5,737 nucleotides of DNA from NCBI GenBank assembly GCA_036477795.1, contig JAZGDL010000255.1, positions 1 to 5,737 of the forward strand, given 5' to 3'. Numbering within the stretch: position 1 is the stretch's first letter; each line of letters begins with the position of its first letter. Positions 1-5,737 of this stretch are shown piece by piece. The notes beneath the pieces are model-generated. The model ran no database searches. It saw only the letters and a program-made list of their open reading frames with translations, and was not told the DNA's origin. This stretch comes from JAZGDL01 sp036477795 (GTDB lineage Bacteria; Planctomycetota; Phycisphaerae; UBA1845). The translations under genes were made by a program, and so were the position numbers.

Positions 1-951
1 ATCCAGGAGATGATCGCCCGTATCGCCCGCGAGCACAGCGGTTATTCGGTGTTCGCGGGGGTGGGTGAACGAACCCGCGAAGGCAATGACCTCTGGCTGG
101 AGATGCAGGAGGCGGAGTTCAAGGACGCCCAAGGCAAGGTCAAGAAGGTCATCGAGCACACCGCGATGGTCTTCGGTCAGATGAACGAGCCGCCGGGGGC
201 TCGTCTGCGGGCGGGGCTGGCGGCGCTGGCCATGGCGGAGAACTTCCGCGATGAGTCGGGGGCCGACACGCTGCTGTTCATCGACAACATCTTCCGCTTC
301 TCTCAGGCGGGGTCCGAGGTGTCGGCCCTTCTGGGTCGCATGCCCTCAGCGGTGGGCTATCAGCCGACTCTGGGAACGGAGATGGGCGAGCTTCAGGAAC
401 GGATCACATCGACCAAGAAAGGCGCGGTGACGTCGGTGCAGGCTATCTATGTGCCGGCGGACGACCTGACCGACCCGGCCCCGGCGACTACGTTCACCCA
501 CCTGGACGCGTTTATCGTGCTGTCCCGGAGCATTTCTGAGAAGGGCATATATCCGGCCATCGATCCGCTGGCTTCCTCGTCGCGCATTGTGGATCCGCAG
601 TACGTCGGCGAAGAGCACTACGCGGTGGCCCGGCGGGTTCAGACCATCCTGCAGCGTTACCAGGAGCTTCAGGACATCATCGCGATTCTGGGCGTCGACG
701 AGCTGAGCGAGGAAGACAAGCTGATCGTGGCCCGGGCCCGCAAGATCGAACGGTTCTTCTCGCAGCCGTTCTACCTGGCGGAGCAGTTCACCGGATTTCC
801 GGGCAAATACACACGGCTGGCCGACACCATCCGTTCCTTCAGCGAACTGTGCGAAGGCAAGTGGGACCACCTTTCGGAACAGGCCTTCTTGTACGTCGGT
901 GGAATTGAAGACGCCGCCCAAAAAGATGAGAAACTCCGTGCCGCCGCGTAA
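1..951 (+). CDS. atpD: F1F0 ATP synthase subunit beta, 5'-truncated by window edge
   Basis: Catalytic beta subunit of the F1 head, which makes ATP from ADP and phosphate on the cytoplasmic side of the membrane, driven by the ion gradient through F0. The frame is open from base 1, so the ATG at base 10 is internal. About 316 residues are visible; the N-terminal barrel and the P-loop (GGAGVGKT in the family) lie just upstream of the window. In fragment numbering I see GERTREGNDL with the catalytic Glu at 23 and Arg at 24. The Walker B stretch LLFIDNIFRF has its Asp at 95, and the adenine-contacting Tyr is at 184 in GIYPAIDPL. The alpha/beta signature PAIDPLASSS follows, and DELSEED, the lever that contacts gamma, is intact at 233-239. 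The C-terminal helical domain is complete and ends at a TAA. No key residue is missing in the visible part. atpC follows after 32 bases. Identity is essentially certain. Confidence 0.98.
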   Translation: MQEMIARIAREHSGYSVFAGVGERTREGNDLWLEMQEAEFKDAQGKVKKVIEHTAMVFGQMNEPPGARLRAGLAALAMAENFRDESGADTLLFIDNIFRFSQAGSEVSALLGRMPSAVGYQPTLGTEMGELQERITSTKKGAVTSVQAIYVPADDLTDPAPATTFTHLDAFIVLSRSISEKGIYPAIDPLASSSRIVDPQYVGEEHYAVARRVQTILQRYQELQDIIAILGVDELSEEDKLIVARARKIERFFSQPFYLAEQFTGFPGKYTRLADTIRSFSELCEGKWDHLSEQAFLYVGGIEDAAQKDEKLRAAA

Positions 952-983
952 ACACGCTTGGGCATGTACAGCGAGACACTGTC

Positions 984-1391
984 ATGGCTGACGGAAAAAC
1001 GCTACGTTGCCTCCTGATTACACCGGAGCAGCAGGTGTTGGAGTGCGATGCCACCATGGTGGCCCTGCCCGTCCATGATGGTGAGATGGGGTTTCTTACC
1101 AACCGGGCTCCTTTGTTGTGCAAACTGGGTGTGGGTGAATTGCGGGTCTCGTCCGTCGATGGGGATCAGCGGTTCTTTCTGGACAGTGGTTTCGCCCAGA
1201 TGCTCAACAACGAGTTGACTATTCTGACCGAGGGTGCCGAAGCCGCGAGCGACATTGACCTGGCTCAAGTTGAAAAGGAGTTGCAGGATGCGTCGGCGAT
1301 GCCGGCGGCCGACCCTGCGTTACGAAAGGCCAAGGACCTGGCGGTGGCCCGCGCCAAAGCGCGCAAACGCGTGGCTCTGTCACGACGTTAG
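984..1391 (+). CDS. atpC: F1F0 ATP synthase subunit epsilon
   Basis: Central-stalk subunit that binds gamma and the c-ring and, in many bacteria, inhibits ATP hydrolysis through its C-terminal helices. It has 135 residues, close to the E. coli length of 139. The N-terminal beta-sandwich covers about residues 5-87, with the family-like stretches PVHDGEMGFLTNRAPLL (29-45) and LDSGFAQMLNNELTIL (66-81). The C-terminal part (about 91-135) is Ala/Lys/Arg-rich and suits the two-helix hairpin. The ATP-binding motif (I/L)DxxRA of some epsilon subunits appears here as IDLAQV (91-96), lacking the Arg-Ala pair. The start is the ATG at 984, with only a weak GAG (973-975) eight bases upstream; another ATG at 964 is out of frame. 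The gene lies directly after atpD and probably shares its transcript. It ends at TAG and is followed by a probable terminator. Confidence is high from both sequence and gene order. Confidence 0.95.
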   Translation: MADGKTLRCLLITPEQQVLECDATMVALPVHDGEMGFLTNRAPLLCKLGVGELRVSSVDGDQRFFLDSGFAQMLNNELTILTEGAEAASDIDLAQVEKELQDASAMPAADPALRKAKDLAVARAKARKRVALSRR

Positions 1392-1425
1392 AACCGGGTG
1401 TAGGATGGTCTTCATGGGGGCGCCG

Positions 1426-1443
1426 CGCGGGATGAATCCCGCG
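1426..1443. repeat. Perfect 7-bp hairpin with TGAA loop downstream of atpC
   Basis: The arms CGCGGGA (1426-1432) and TCCCGCG (1437-1443) are exact reverse complements around a four-base loop. The hairpin begins 35 bases after the atpC stop codon. No T-run follows directly, so it is not a standard intrinsic terminator by itself. It could protect the 3' end of the atp transcript or assist the stronger stem about 40 bases further on. The function is inferred only from position and pairing. Confidence 0.55.
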
Positions 1444-1482
1444 GGTCGGGCGGTTTGGCAAAAACCATAAACGATAAGAAAG

Positions 1483-1543
1483 AAGGGGTGCGGGCTGGCC
1501 GGTCGGGGATACCAGGGAAAACCAGTGCCGCACCCCTTTCTTT
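1483..1543. terminator. Probable bidirectional intrinsic terminator between atpC and sixA
   Basis: An 11-bp perfect stem is formed by AAGGGGTGCGG (1483-1493) and CCGCACCCCTT (1528-1538). CTGG (1495-1498) and CCAG (1522-1525) can extend it inwards after a small internal loop, leaving a fairly long apical loop. On the plus strand the stem runs into TTTCTTT (1537-1543). On the minus strand it runs into the complement of the A-rich stretch 1473-1484, read as TTCTTTCTTAT. A GC-rich stem with a T-rich tract on both sides, between two genes that end facing each other, fits termination of both operons. The long loop and the interrupted T-tracts are the weak points. Confidence 0.75.
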
Positions 1544-1661
1544 AACGGCGTGGGCCAACGCCTCTCTTCTACGGCCCACTATGAACAGATGCAACAACCT
1601 GCCGTCACGAATTATGGGATTAGCGAAACGCTGTTTGGGGTATTCACACTAGCTCCGTCGT

Positions 1662-2171
1662 TCAGCAGGGCCGCGCGATCAGATCGAGCTGCCGCGAATC
1701 CAGGAACCAGTGCAGCGTCGCCGCCGGCGGGTCCTGGTCCAAATCCACCTGCATGAACGCGACGGCTCCGGTGTGGAAGACCAGCGGCGGCCTTTCGCTG
1801 CCGCCCAGCAACACGTCGGTCAAGCGGGAGAGAGTCGGCTCGTGGCAGCAGAGGCCGATGGCTCCGAGTTCGGCGTTGAGACGGATTTCCTGCAGGATCG
1901 TATCAATATCGCCTCCGGGACGCAGGCTGTCTCGGGCACGCAGTCGCGGCCTGTTTTCGAGCCCTTCACACAGGGTTTTGGCTGTTTCCAGGGCGCGGGG
2001 ATATGGGCTGGCGAGCATAGCGTCGATGCGCACGTCGAGCTTGTTAAGTGCGATGGCCGCCCGTTTTGTCTTTTCCAGGCCTGCGGGTGTGAGCTTGCGC
2101 TGCCGGTCGGAGCGGACGCCCTTGGAGCCGACGGGAGTCGCCTCGCCATGGCGAACCAGCAGCAATTCCAT
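1662..2171 (-). CDS. sixA: SixA-type phosphohistidine phosphatase
   Basis: Small cytoplasmic histidine phosphatase (phosphoglycerate-mutase-like fold). E. coli SixA removes phosphate from phosphohistidine on signalling or phosphotransfer proteins. It has 169 residues, near the E. coli length of 161. The catalytic RHG motif is at 7-9 (MELLLVRHGEA), with His8 the phosphate acceptor. LTPAG (27-31), SPYPRA with Arg59, LRPGGDID (83-90) and CCHEPTLS with second His110 follow in family order, and the C-terminal HWFLDSRQLDL resembles the SixA end. All expected catalytic residues are present. The position before His110, often Gly in relatives, is Cys. The ATG shares its A with the TGA of the preceding DUF4340 gene. 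No good Shine-Dalgarno sits at the usual distance (a GGAG lies about 26 bases upstream), so translation probably depends on coupling. The substrate here is unknown. A broader histidine-phosphatase label is the only serious alternative. Confidence 0.9.
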   Translation of the reverse strand: MELLLVRHGEATPVGSKGVRSDRQRKLTPAGLEKTKRAAIALNKLDVRIDAMLASPYPRALETAKTLCEGLENRPRLRARDSLRPGGDIDTILQEIRLNAELGAIGLCCHEPTLSRLTDVLLGGSERPPLVFHTGAVAFMQVDLDQDPPAATLHWFLDSRQLDLIARPC

Positions 2172-2173
2172 CA
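2169..2173 (-). other. TGATG stop/start overlap coupling DUF4340 gene to sixA
   Basis: On the minus strand the TGA stop of the DUF4340 gene (2173-2171) shares its final A with the ATG start of sixA (2171-2169). Such one-base overlaps are typical of termination-reinitiation. The lack of a well-placed Shine-Dalgarno before sixA supports coupling. The overlap is seen directly; the coupling is inferred. Confidence 0.8.
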
Positions 2174-4606
2174 GGAACCGGGTGCTTTCTCAAAATCTCC
2201 CAGCGAAACTGCCAAGCGCGAAACGGTGTCCGGAGTTAGCAGGAATATGTCAGCCGTGCCCTCGATCACGGCGTAGACACTCCGGCCGCTATCACCCGGG
2301 CAAGATCGCTCTGAAACGAACAACGCCATGGCCTCCTGGCCTTCGAACCCGACTTTGACGGTCTTGGCCGGCTTGTCAAGTCCGTAGTCAGCCAGGCTCT
2401 CCACAGCGTAGGCGACGTAGCGCTTGAGCCGCAAATCGTTTATTTGCAGCAGCAGATCGGTGACCTTCTTAGGATCGATGGGCAGATCCGGCTCAGCCGC
2501 ATAGACCCAACCCTCATCCCTCTTTTCGAACCGATGGGTTGTTTCGCCGGAAGTGACCGAGACGGAAACCACCTGAGACTGCTCGAAGGTTAATACACTC
2601 TTGTCGTGAAACTCAGCTTGGGTCGGCTCGAAATCTCTGCGGCGAATCCGATAGATGGCCGGGGCGTCGGCCCGCTTGGCGTACACTTTCCCATCCTTCT
2701 CCGCCATACTCAGTTCAACGCTTTGTGATGCAGGCGGCTGGGGCTCCGCCGCATCTTGGTCTGCGGTAATGACCGCCGGCCCCTTATACGTCACCGTCAG
2801 CTTGACCGTTGGCTGGTCAAGCCCGTAGGCACTTTCCGGGCCGGACTGATCCACGACCTGTTCAGCCCTAAGATTGGCGATGGTCGTCACCAGTTTGAGT
2901 GCCGCAGCCGTGTCTGCGGCGGCGTCTACCGGTTTAGCCAATCGCCACTTGCCGTCCGTCTGTACCAGCTCGATCAATTCAGTCTCGCCGGTCACGGCAT
3001 TGGGACGGGTGATCTCGATGCGCTCCAGATCGCTCGAGGCCATGGTCACGATCTCGCGGTTGAGATAGTCGTTCGGGCTGCGCTCCAGCACGGCGACGTC
3101 GTCGGCACGCACCTTGGCGATCGACGAAGACTCGCCCCGACGTACGTAATATACGCGCTTGGCCACGTCGTCCGTGGGGTTGCCGACGGTGATCTTCTCC
3201 GGCTGATCACGTCCCGGAAGGATGAGCACGATCTGAGCACGGGGATCAACAAGACCGAACCTGGCCTCCGTTGGGTCCGCTCCGTCGACAAAGTTGAGAG
3301 CCTTCAGATCGTCGATGGTCTTGAGCAAATCGTCGATGGCGACCTTTTCACCGCGCGCCCCGGTATCCTCGAACACCCACTCCTTCCGTTCGTTCTTGAC
3401 CAACACCGCCGACCGGGCGTCCCGGATCTGAATTCGCACCTTCTCAGCGTTGGTGACCGGCGTGGGGACCACGTCCATGTTGCGCCATTTGTCCGTTTCC
3501 GGAAGAAACTTATCTGCGATGGTCTTTGAAATGGTGGCTACGGCTTCCTGATCCGCCAGCTTGAAATATACCACCGAATCCTTGCCCAGCGGGCTACGCC
3601 CCGAAAGCATGAACGCGTAGCGCTGCGTCTCGACGTGCTTAGTCTCCTCCCGCTGCTCGGCATCATCCTTCTGATCGGAAACCTGTTCGGTGTCGTCACC
3701 CTCGGCTTCCTCATCGTCGTCATCTTCAGATTCGATGATGGTTTTTTCGGTGACGATTTCGACTTCCAACTTTGCAGCCGCCAGGCCGAACACTCCATAC
3801 CCGTCTTGGGGCCGATGCTCGACCCACTCGCCGGCCCTCAGACGCGAAGCCGCAGTGATCGCGTTTTCGATGGCCGAATCGTCGGCATCAGCGGCGAAGG
3901 GCTCCTGAAACGCCCAATCCTCGCCGTCAAGCTTAGCCAGCCGGTACCTCACCGGGTCTCCGTCTTCAGGCCGGTGCAGGACGGTCATGCCGGTGGCATC
4001 GCCCGCGCTGAACTTGACCAGTGATTTGTCGCGGTAATCGTTCACGCTGTCCTTGACCAGGTATTCAAGCGACCTTTGAGCGACATAGATGTCATCCGAC
4101 CCGTCGACGCGCACGTAAGTGCCGTTGGGTGGCACCGGCTTGCCGGCCTGGAGTACCGTACTGGCGCCCTCCCGGTCTTCAATGACCACCTCGACGCGGG
4201 GTGGATCAAGCCCGGCTTGGGCGGCTGTGACCGCCCCGGTGTCGCCGGGAGCGTACTTGATGTGATACTTCAGTTCGGTAACGGTGCGAACGATGCTGTC
4301 AACGTGCCACTTCTGCACGTCGAATCGGCCCGGCTCCATCATCTGCCATCCGGCATCGTCTTGCGAATCCTCTGCGGCGGCCCGCTCGAATCGCCAGGTG
4401 TCTTCACCGGCTCTGGTCACGCTGACAGCCGAAACGTCATCAACCTCGGGTGGATTCTCGAAGATGGACTTCTCCGCCACGGATGACGTCGTTCGTACCA
4501 CCGGGGATCTGTCGGCATCCGCCTTCTGATCAGGCCTTTCAATCAGGAACCATCCCAACAGAATCGCCAAGACGATCATCATAACAACGGTGGTCTTGAA
4601 ATTCAT
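2171..4606 (-). CDS. Membrane-anchored DUF4340 repeat protein
   Basis: Large protein of 811 residues of the DUF4340 family, whose biochemical role is unknown; members often sit beside GldG-like ABC-transporter genes. Residues 1-5 are followed by one hydrophobic helix (about 6-22) and then a long soluble part, so it is probably inner-membrane anchored with the body in the periplasm. No lipobox is seen. The body consists of five degenerate repeats beginning at W87, W231, W410, W554 and W700. Each has a (Y/F)GLD-like motif 40-44 residues later (AGLD 131, FGLA 273, FGLV 450, YGLD 594, YGLD 741). A very acidic insert occupies about 292-327. I chose the ATG at 4606 because GGAG lies 11 bases upstream and the family-like MNFKTT plus helix starts there. 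A GTG at 4645 would add 13 residues and overlap the upstream gene. The upstream GldG-like gene ends 7 bases before this start, and sixA overlaps the stop. Family assignment is firm; function is not. Confidence 0.88.
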   Translation of the reverse strand: MNFKTTVVMMIVLAILLGWFLIERPDQKADADRSPVVRTTSSVAEKSIFENPPEVDDVSAVSVTRAGEDTWRFERAAAEDSQDDAGWQMMEPGRFDVQKWHVDSIVRTVTELKYHIKYAPGDTGAVTAAQAGLDPPRVEVVIEDREGASTVLQAGKPVPPNGTYVRVDGSDDIYVAQRSLEYLVKDSVNDYRDKSLVKFSAGDATGMTVLHRPEDGDPVRYRLAKLDGEDWAFQEPFAADADDSAIENAITAASRLRAGEWVEHRPQDGYGVFGLAAAKLEVEIVTEKTIIESEDDDDEEAEGDDTEQVSDQKDDAEQREETKHVETQRYAFMLSGRSPLGKDSVVYFKLADQEAVATISKTIADKFLPETDKWRNMDVVPTPVTNAEKVRIQIRDARSAVLVKNERKEWVFEDTGARGEKVAIDDLLKTIDDLKALNFVDGADPTEARFGLVDPRAQIVLILPGRDQPEKITVGNPTDDVAKRVYYVRRGESSSIAKVRADDVAVLERSPNDYLNREIVTMASSDLERIEITRPNAVTGETELIELVQTDGKWRLAKPVDAAADTAAALKLVTTIANLRAEQVVDQSGPESAYGLDQPTVKLTVTYKGPAVITADQDAAEPQPPASQSVELSMAEKDGKVYAKRADAPAIYRIRRRDFEPTQAEFHDKSVLTFEQSQVVSVSVTSGETTHRFEKRDEGWVYAAEPDLPIDPKKVTDLLLQINDLRLKRYVAYAVESLADYGLDKPAKTVKVGFEGQEAMALFVSERSCPGDSGRSVYAVIEGTADIFLLTPDTVSRLAVSLGDFEKAPGS
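2174..4348 (-). repeat. Five degenerate protein repeats (~145 residues) within the DUF4340 gene
   Basis: Blocks taken from each Trp are 3917-4348, 3380-3916, 2948-3379, 2510-2947 and 2174-2509. Trp-to-Trp spacings are 144, 179, 144 and 146 residues; removing the acidic insert from the second brings it to about 144. Each block runs Trp, an Asp-containing turn, an amphipathic helix of the DLL-x-DL type, (Y/F)GL, beta strands, then a late motif. The late motif is YRDKSL (191), WRNMDV (374), YLNREI (514) or FHDKSV (666). The fifth block stops before this motif. Similarity is at protein pattern level, not DNA level. Confidence 0.7.
3626..3733 (-). other. Segment coding an acidic low-complexity insert in the DUF4340 protein
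   Basis: Residues about 292-327 are dominated by Asp, Glu, Gln and Lys, with a run of four Asp and many GA-rich codons on the coding strand. The segment contains no hydrophobic core pattern and is probably disordered. It lies inside the second repeat and accounts for that repeat's extra length. It may be a flexible loop or a cation-binding patch; neither is shown by the sequence. Confidence 0.7.
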
Positions 4607-4613
4607 GGTATAC

Positions 4614-5737
4614 TTATCTCCGACGAACCCACCAGGTGATACCACCGCAGAGCAGCACCAGTCCCGGCCAGATGGCGTACACCAGCGTTCGGATGAATTT
4701 CAGTTGCGGCCCCTCTTCAATATCCAAGGTGCCCACATTGACGGGTTTGCCGACGTCCATCCACTCGGTCTTGTCATTGAGCCAGTGCAGCGCATTGAGA
4801 AACAGTTGAACATTGCCGGGATTGCGTTGCCTGATGGTCAGGCCTTGGGACGTGAGCATCATCATGGGGGCCAGGGCGATCTGATCGAGCAGGAAATCCC
4901 GCGAGCTGATCACGATGATCTTGCCCTCCCCCTTCTCTGCGGCAAGAGCCAGATCAAAAGGGCCTAGCGTGTCTGTGGGTTCTCGTCTGACGCCCCGCAT
5001 GCGGCGGGCCTGTTCGATATACTTCTGCACATCCTTGATGCTCCACAGACTCTCCGTCCGCTCAAACCACAGCAGCCGTTCGATGCTCACGCCCTCAGGC
5101 GGTTCCGATGCGATTCCCAGCGGTGAAACGTACGGAAACGAGGCCGGCTGACCGCGCATTCCCTTGACGATCAGGTGGTCCGAGCGGGCAAACTCGGATT
5201 GGAACAGGCTCCGCTGGCCCAAGGCGAATTCACCGGCCCGATCGCTTGGAAAGGCCTTGAGCAACAGACTGTCGGAGGCGACATGAACGCCCCAGTTATC
5301 GTTCAGGTAGGCATCATACGGATAAGGATCGGGAAAGGAGCCGAACGGACCCGGTGCCCAACCCGCCAGGAAAACCGCCCGCGGATTATCGCCCAGTTGA
5401 TCGATAACTTTCTGTTTGTGCTGCTCGCTGAACTGCTGCTGTTGCCGGGCCTGGTTGAATGGGTTTCGCGGCGGCACCGCGGGGCGCAGGACGACGTAAA
5501 TGGTTCGCGTCGGAGGTGGATCAATCTCCGGGGGATTGTCGCTCGAAGAGACATCCCATTCCTGCACTTCGAAGTTGGCGTCCTCCAGCACTTCCTTAAG
5601 TTTGGCGTACCGCGCCGGCCGGCCACCCGGAAAAGAGAAAAACGCCGACGGCCCACCGAAACGGACGAACATGACCGCAGAGCGTTCTTCCTGGGTCAAC
5701 TGCAAAACGGCCGAGGTCAGCTTCTCCTCGCCCTTGA
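4614..5737 (-). CDS. GldG-family ABC transporter auxiliary protein, N-terminus beyond window
   Basis: C-terminal 373 residues of a GldG / ABC-transporter auxiliary family protein. In Bacteroidetes GldG works with the GldA ATPase and GldF permease; elsewhere the substrate is unknown. The frame stays open to the right edge, and the residues before the TTG at 5705 (KGEEKLTSAV) match the family pattern preceding this domain, so that TTG is internal. Visible features are a Rossmann-like strand AVMFVRFGG (19-27), AVFLAGW (120-126), LLWFERTESLW (221-231), GPFDLALAAE (258-267), IIVISSRDF (273-281) and LFLNALHWLND (311-321). A C-terminal membrane helix (about 352-370) ends in RRR. This places a large soluble domain, probably extracytoplasmic, ahead of a C-terminal anchor. 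Where relatives often carry GHGE after the first strand, this protein has FGGPS (26-30). A Gln-rich charged stretch lies at about 94-109. It is first in the visible minus-strand operon. Family assignment is good; function is inferred. Confidence 0.82.
   Translation of the reverse strand, partial: KGEEKLTSAVLQLTQEERSAVMFVRFGGPSAFFSFPGGRPARYAKLKEVLEDANFEVQEWDVSSSDNPPEIDPPPTRTIYVVLRPAVPPRNPFNQARQQQQFSEQHKQKVIDQLGDNPRAVFLAGWAPGPFGSFPDPYPYDAYLNDNWGVHVASDSLLLKAFPSDRAGEFALGQRSLFQSEFARSDHLIVKGMRGQPASFPYVSPLGIASEPPEGVSIERLLWFERTESLWSIKDVQKYIEQARRMRGVRREPTDTLGPFDLALAAEKGEGKIIVISSRDFLLDQIALAPMMMLTSQGLTIRQRNPGNVQLFLNALHWLNDKTEWMDVGKPVNVGTLDIEEGPQLKFIRTLVYAIWPGLVLLCGGITWWVRRR
4618..4621 (-). promoter_or_regulatory. 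Shine-Dalgarno that decides the DUF4340 start
   Basis: On the minus strand GGAG (4621-4618) is followed by 11 bases and then the ATG at 4606. The site lies inside the last codons of the upstream GldG-like gene, just before its TAA stop (4616-4614). Its position favours the 4606 start over the upstream GTG at 4645, where no comparable site is visible. Confidence 0.65.

Larger units (their letters stand above)
1392..1661. other. Spacer between convergent genes
   Basis: These 270 bases separate the stop of atpC from the stop of the minus-strand phosphatase gene. They contain a small perfect hairpin (1426-1443), a weak 5-bp inverted repeat (1452-1456 with 1462-1466) and a probable two-way terminator (1483-1543). 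Short open frames cross it on both strands but none has a plausible protein sequence or ribosome site. From about 1545 to 1661 I see no recognisable feature. Because both flanking genes point inwards, no promoter is needed here. Confidence 0.8.

Noticed and set aside
346..921. Minus-strand open frame of 191 codons
   Set aside because: It is antisense to highly conserved atpD sequence and has no domain pattern; it is a by-product of high GC content.
1455..1652. Small plus-strand open frame in the spacer
   Set aside because: It runs through the terminator stem, lacks a ribosome site and has no protein-like pattern.
1545..1661. Possible tRNA or small RNA in the unexplained end of the spacer
   Set aside because: No cloverleaf arms, T-loop-like sequence, promoter or further strong hairpin could be found by eye.
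1710..2358. Two overlapping plus-strand open frames
   Set aside because: Both lie antisense to sixA and the end of the DUF4340 gene, which carry clear motifs. The translations are low-complexity and Arg/Ser-rich.
2756..3529. Plus-strand open frame of 257 codons
   Set aside because: It lies fully antisense to the DUF4340 gene, whose protein shows family motifs and repeat spacing. The antisense translation is Arg/His/Gly-rich with no recognisable domain.
3635..4024. Plus-strand frame with a strongly hydrophobic, membrane-helix-like N-terminus
   Set aside because: It is the complement of the acidic stretch of the DUF4340 gene; codons for Asp and Glu on one strand read as Leu, Ile and Val on the other. 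The rest shows no family pattern.
4607..4645. GTG start giving the DUF4340 protein 13 more residues
   Set aside because: It would overlap the GldG-like gene by 32 bases and has no visible Shine-Dalgarno. The ATG at 4606 has GGAG upstream and begins the expected N-terminal anchor.
5703..5705. TTG as the true start of the GldG-like gene
   Set aside because: The frame continues to the window edge with family-like sequence before it, and the family has a large N-terminal half, so the gene is cut by the window.

Overview
The window is GC-rich bacterial chromosome (roughly 60% G+C by eye) holding two gene blocks that converge on a spacer at about 1392-1661. It has no rRNA, tRNA, CRISPR array or transposase. 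The lineage cannot be proved from the sequence. The F-ATPase genes are ordinary bacterial ones. A GldG-like protein followed by a DUF4340 protein in a high-GC genome fits a planctomycete-like or other Gram-negative bacterium; that is inference.

Left block, plus strand (1-1391): the 3' two thirds of atpD (F1 beta) and the complete atpC (F1 epsilon), in the usual order at the end of an atp operon. The spacer then carries a small perfect hairpin (1426-1443) and a stronger stem flanked by A-rich and T-rich tracts (1483-1543). The stronger stem looks like a two-way intrinsic terminator serving both blocks.

Right block, minus strand (5737 down to 1662): three tightly packed genes that read as one operon. 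First is a GldG/ABC-transporter auxiliary protein, cut by the right window edge. After 7 bases comes a large membrane-anchored DUF4340 protein of 811 residues. Last, overlapping by one base (TGATG), is a SixA-type histidine phosphatase. GldG-like and DUF4340 proteins are commonly encoded next to an ABC ATPase and permease, so those genes are expected just beyond the right edge. Their substrate is unknown.

The most notable features are the internal architecture of the DUF4340 protein (five degenerate repeats of about 145 residues, one carrying a roughly 35-residue acidic insert) and the translational coupling of a phosphohistidine phosphatase to this envelope or transport cassette. Nothing in the window is clearly a new defence or mobile system.
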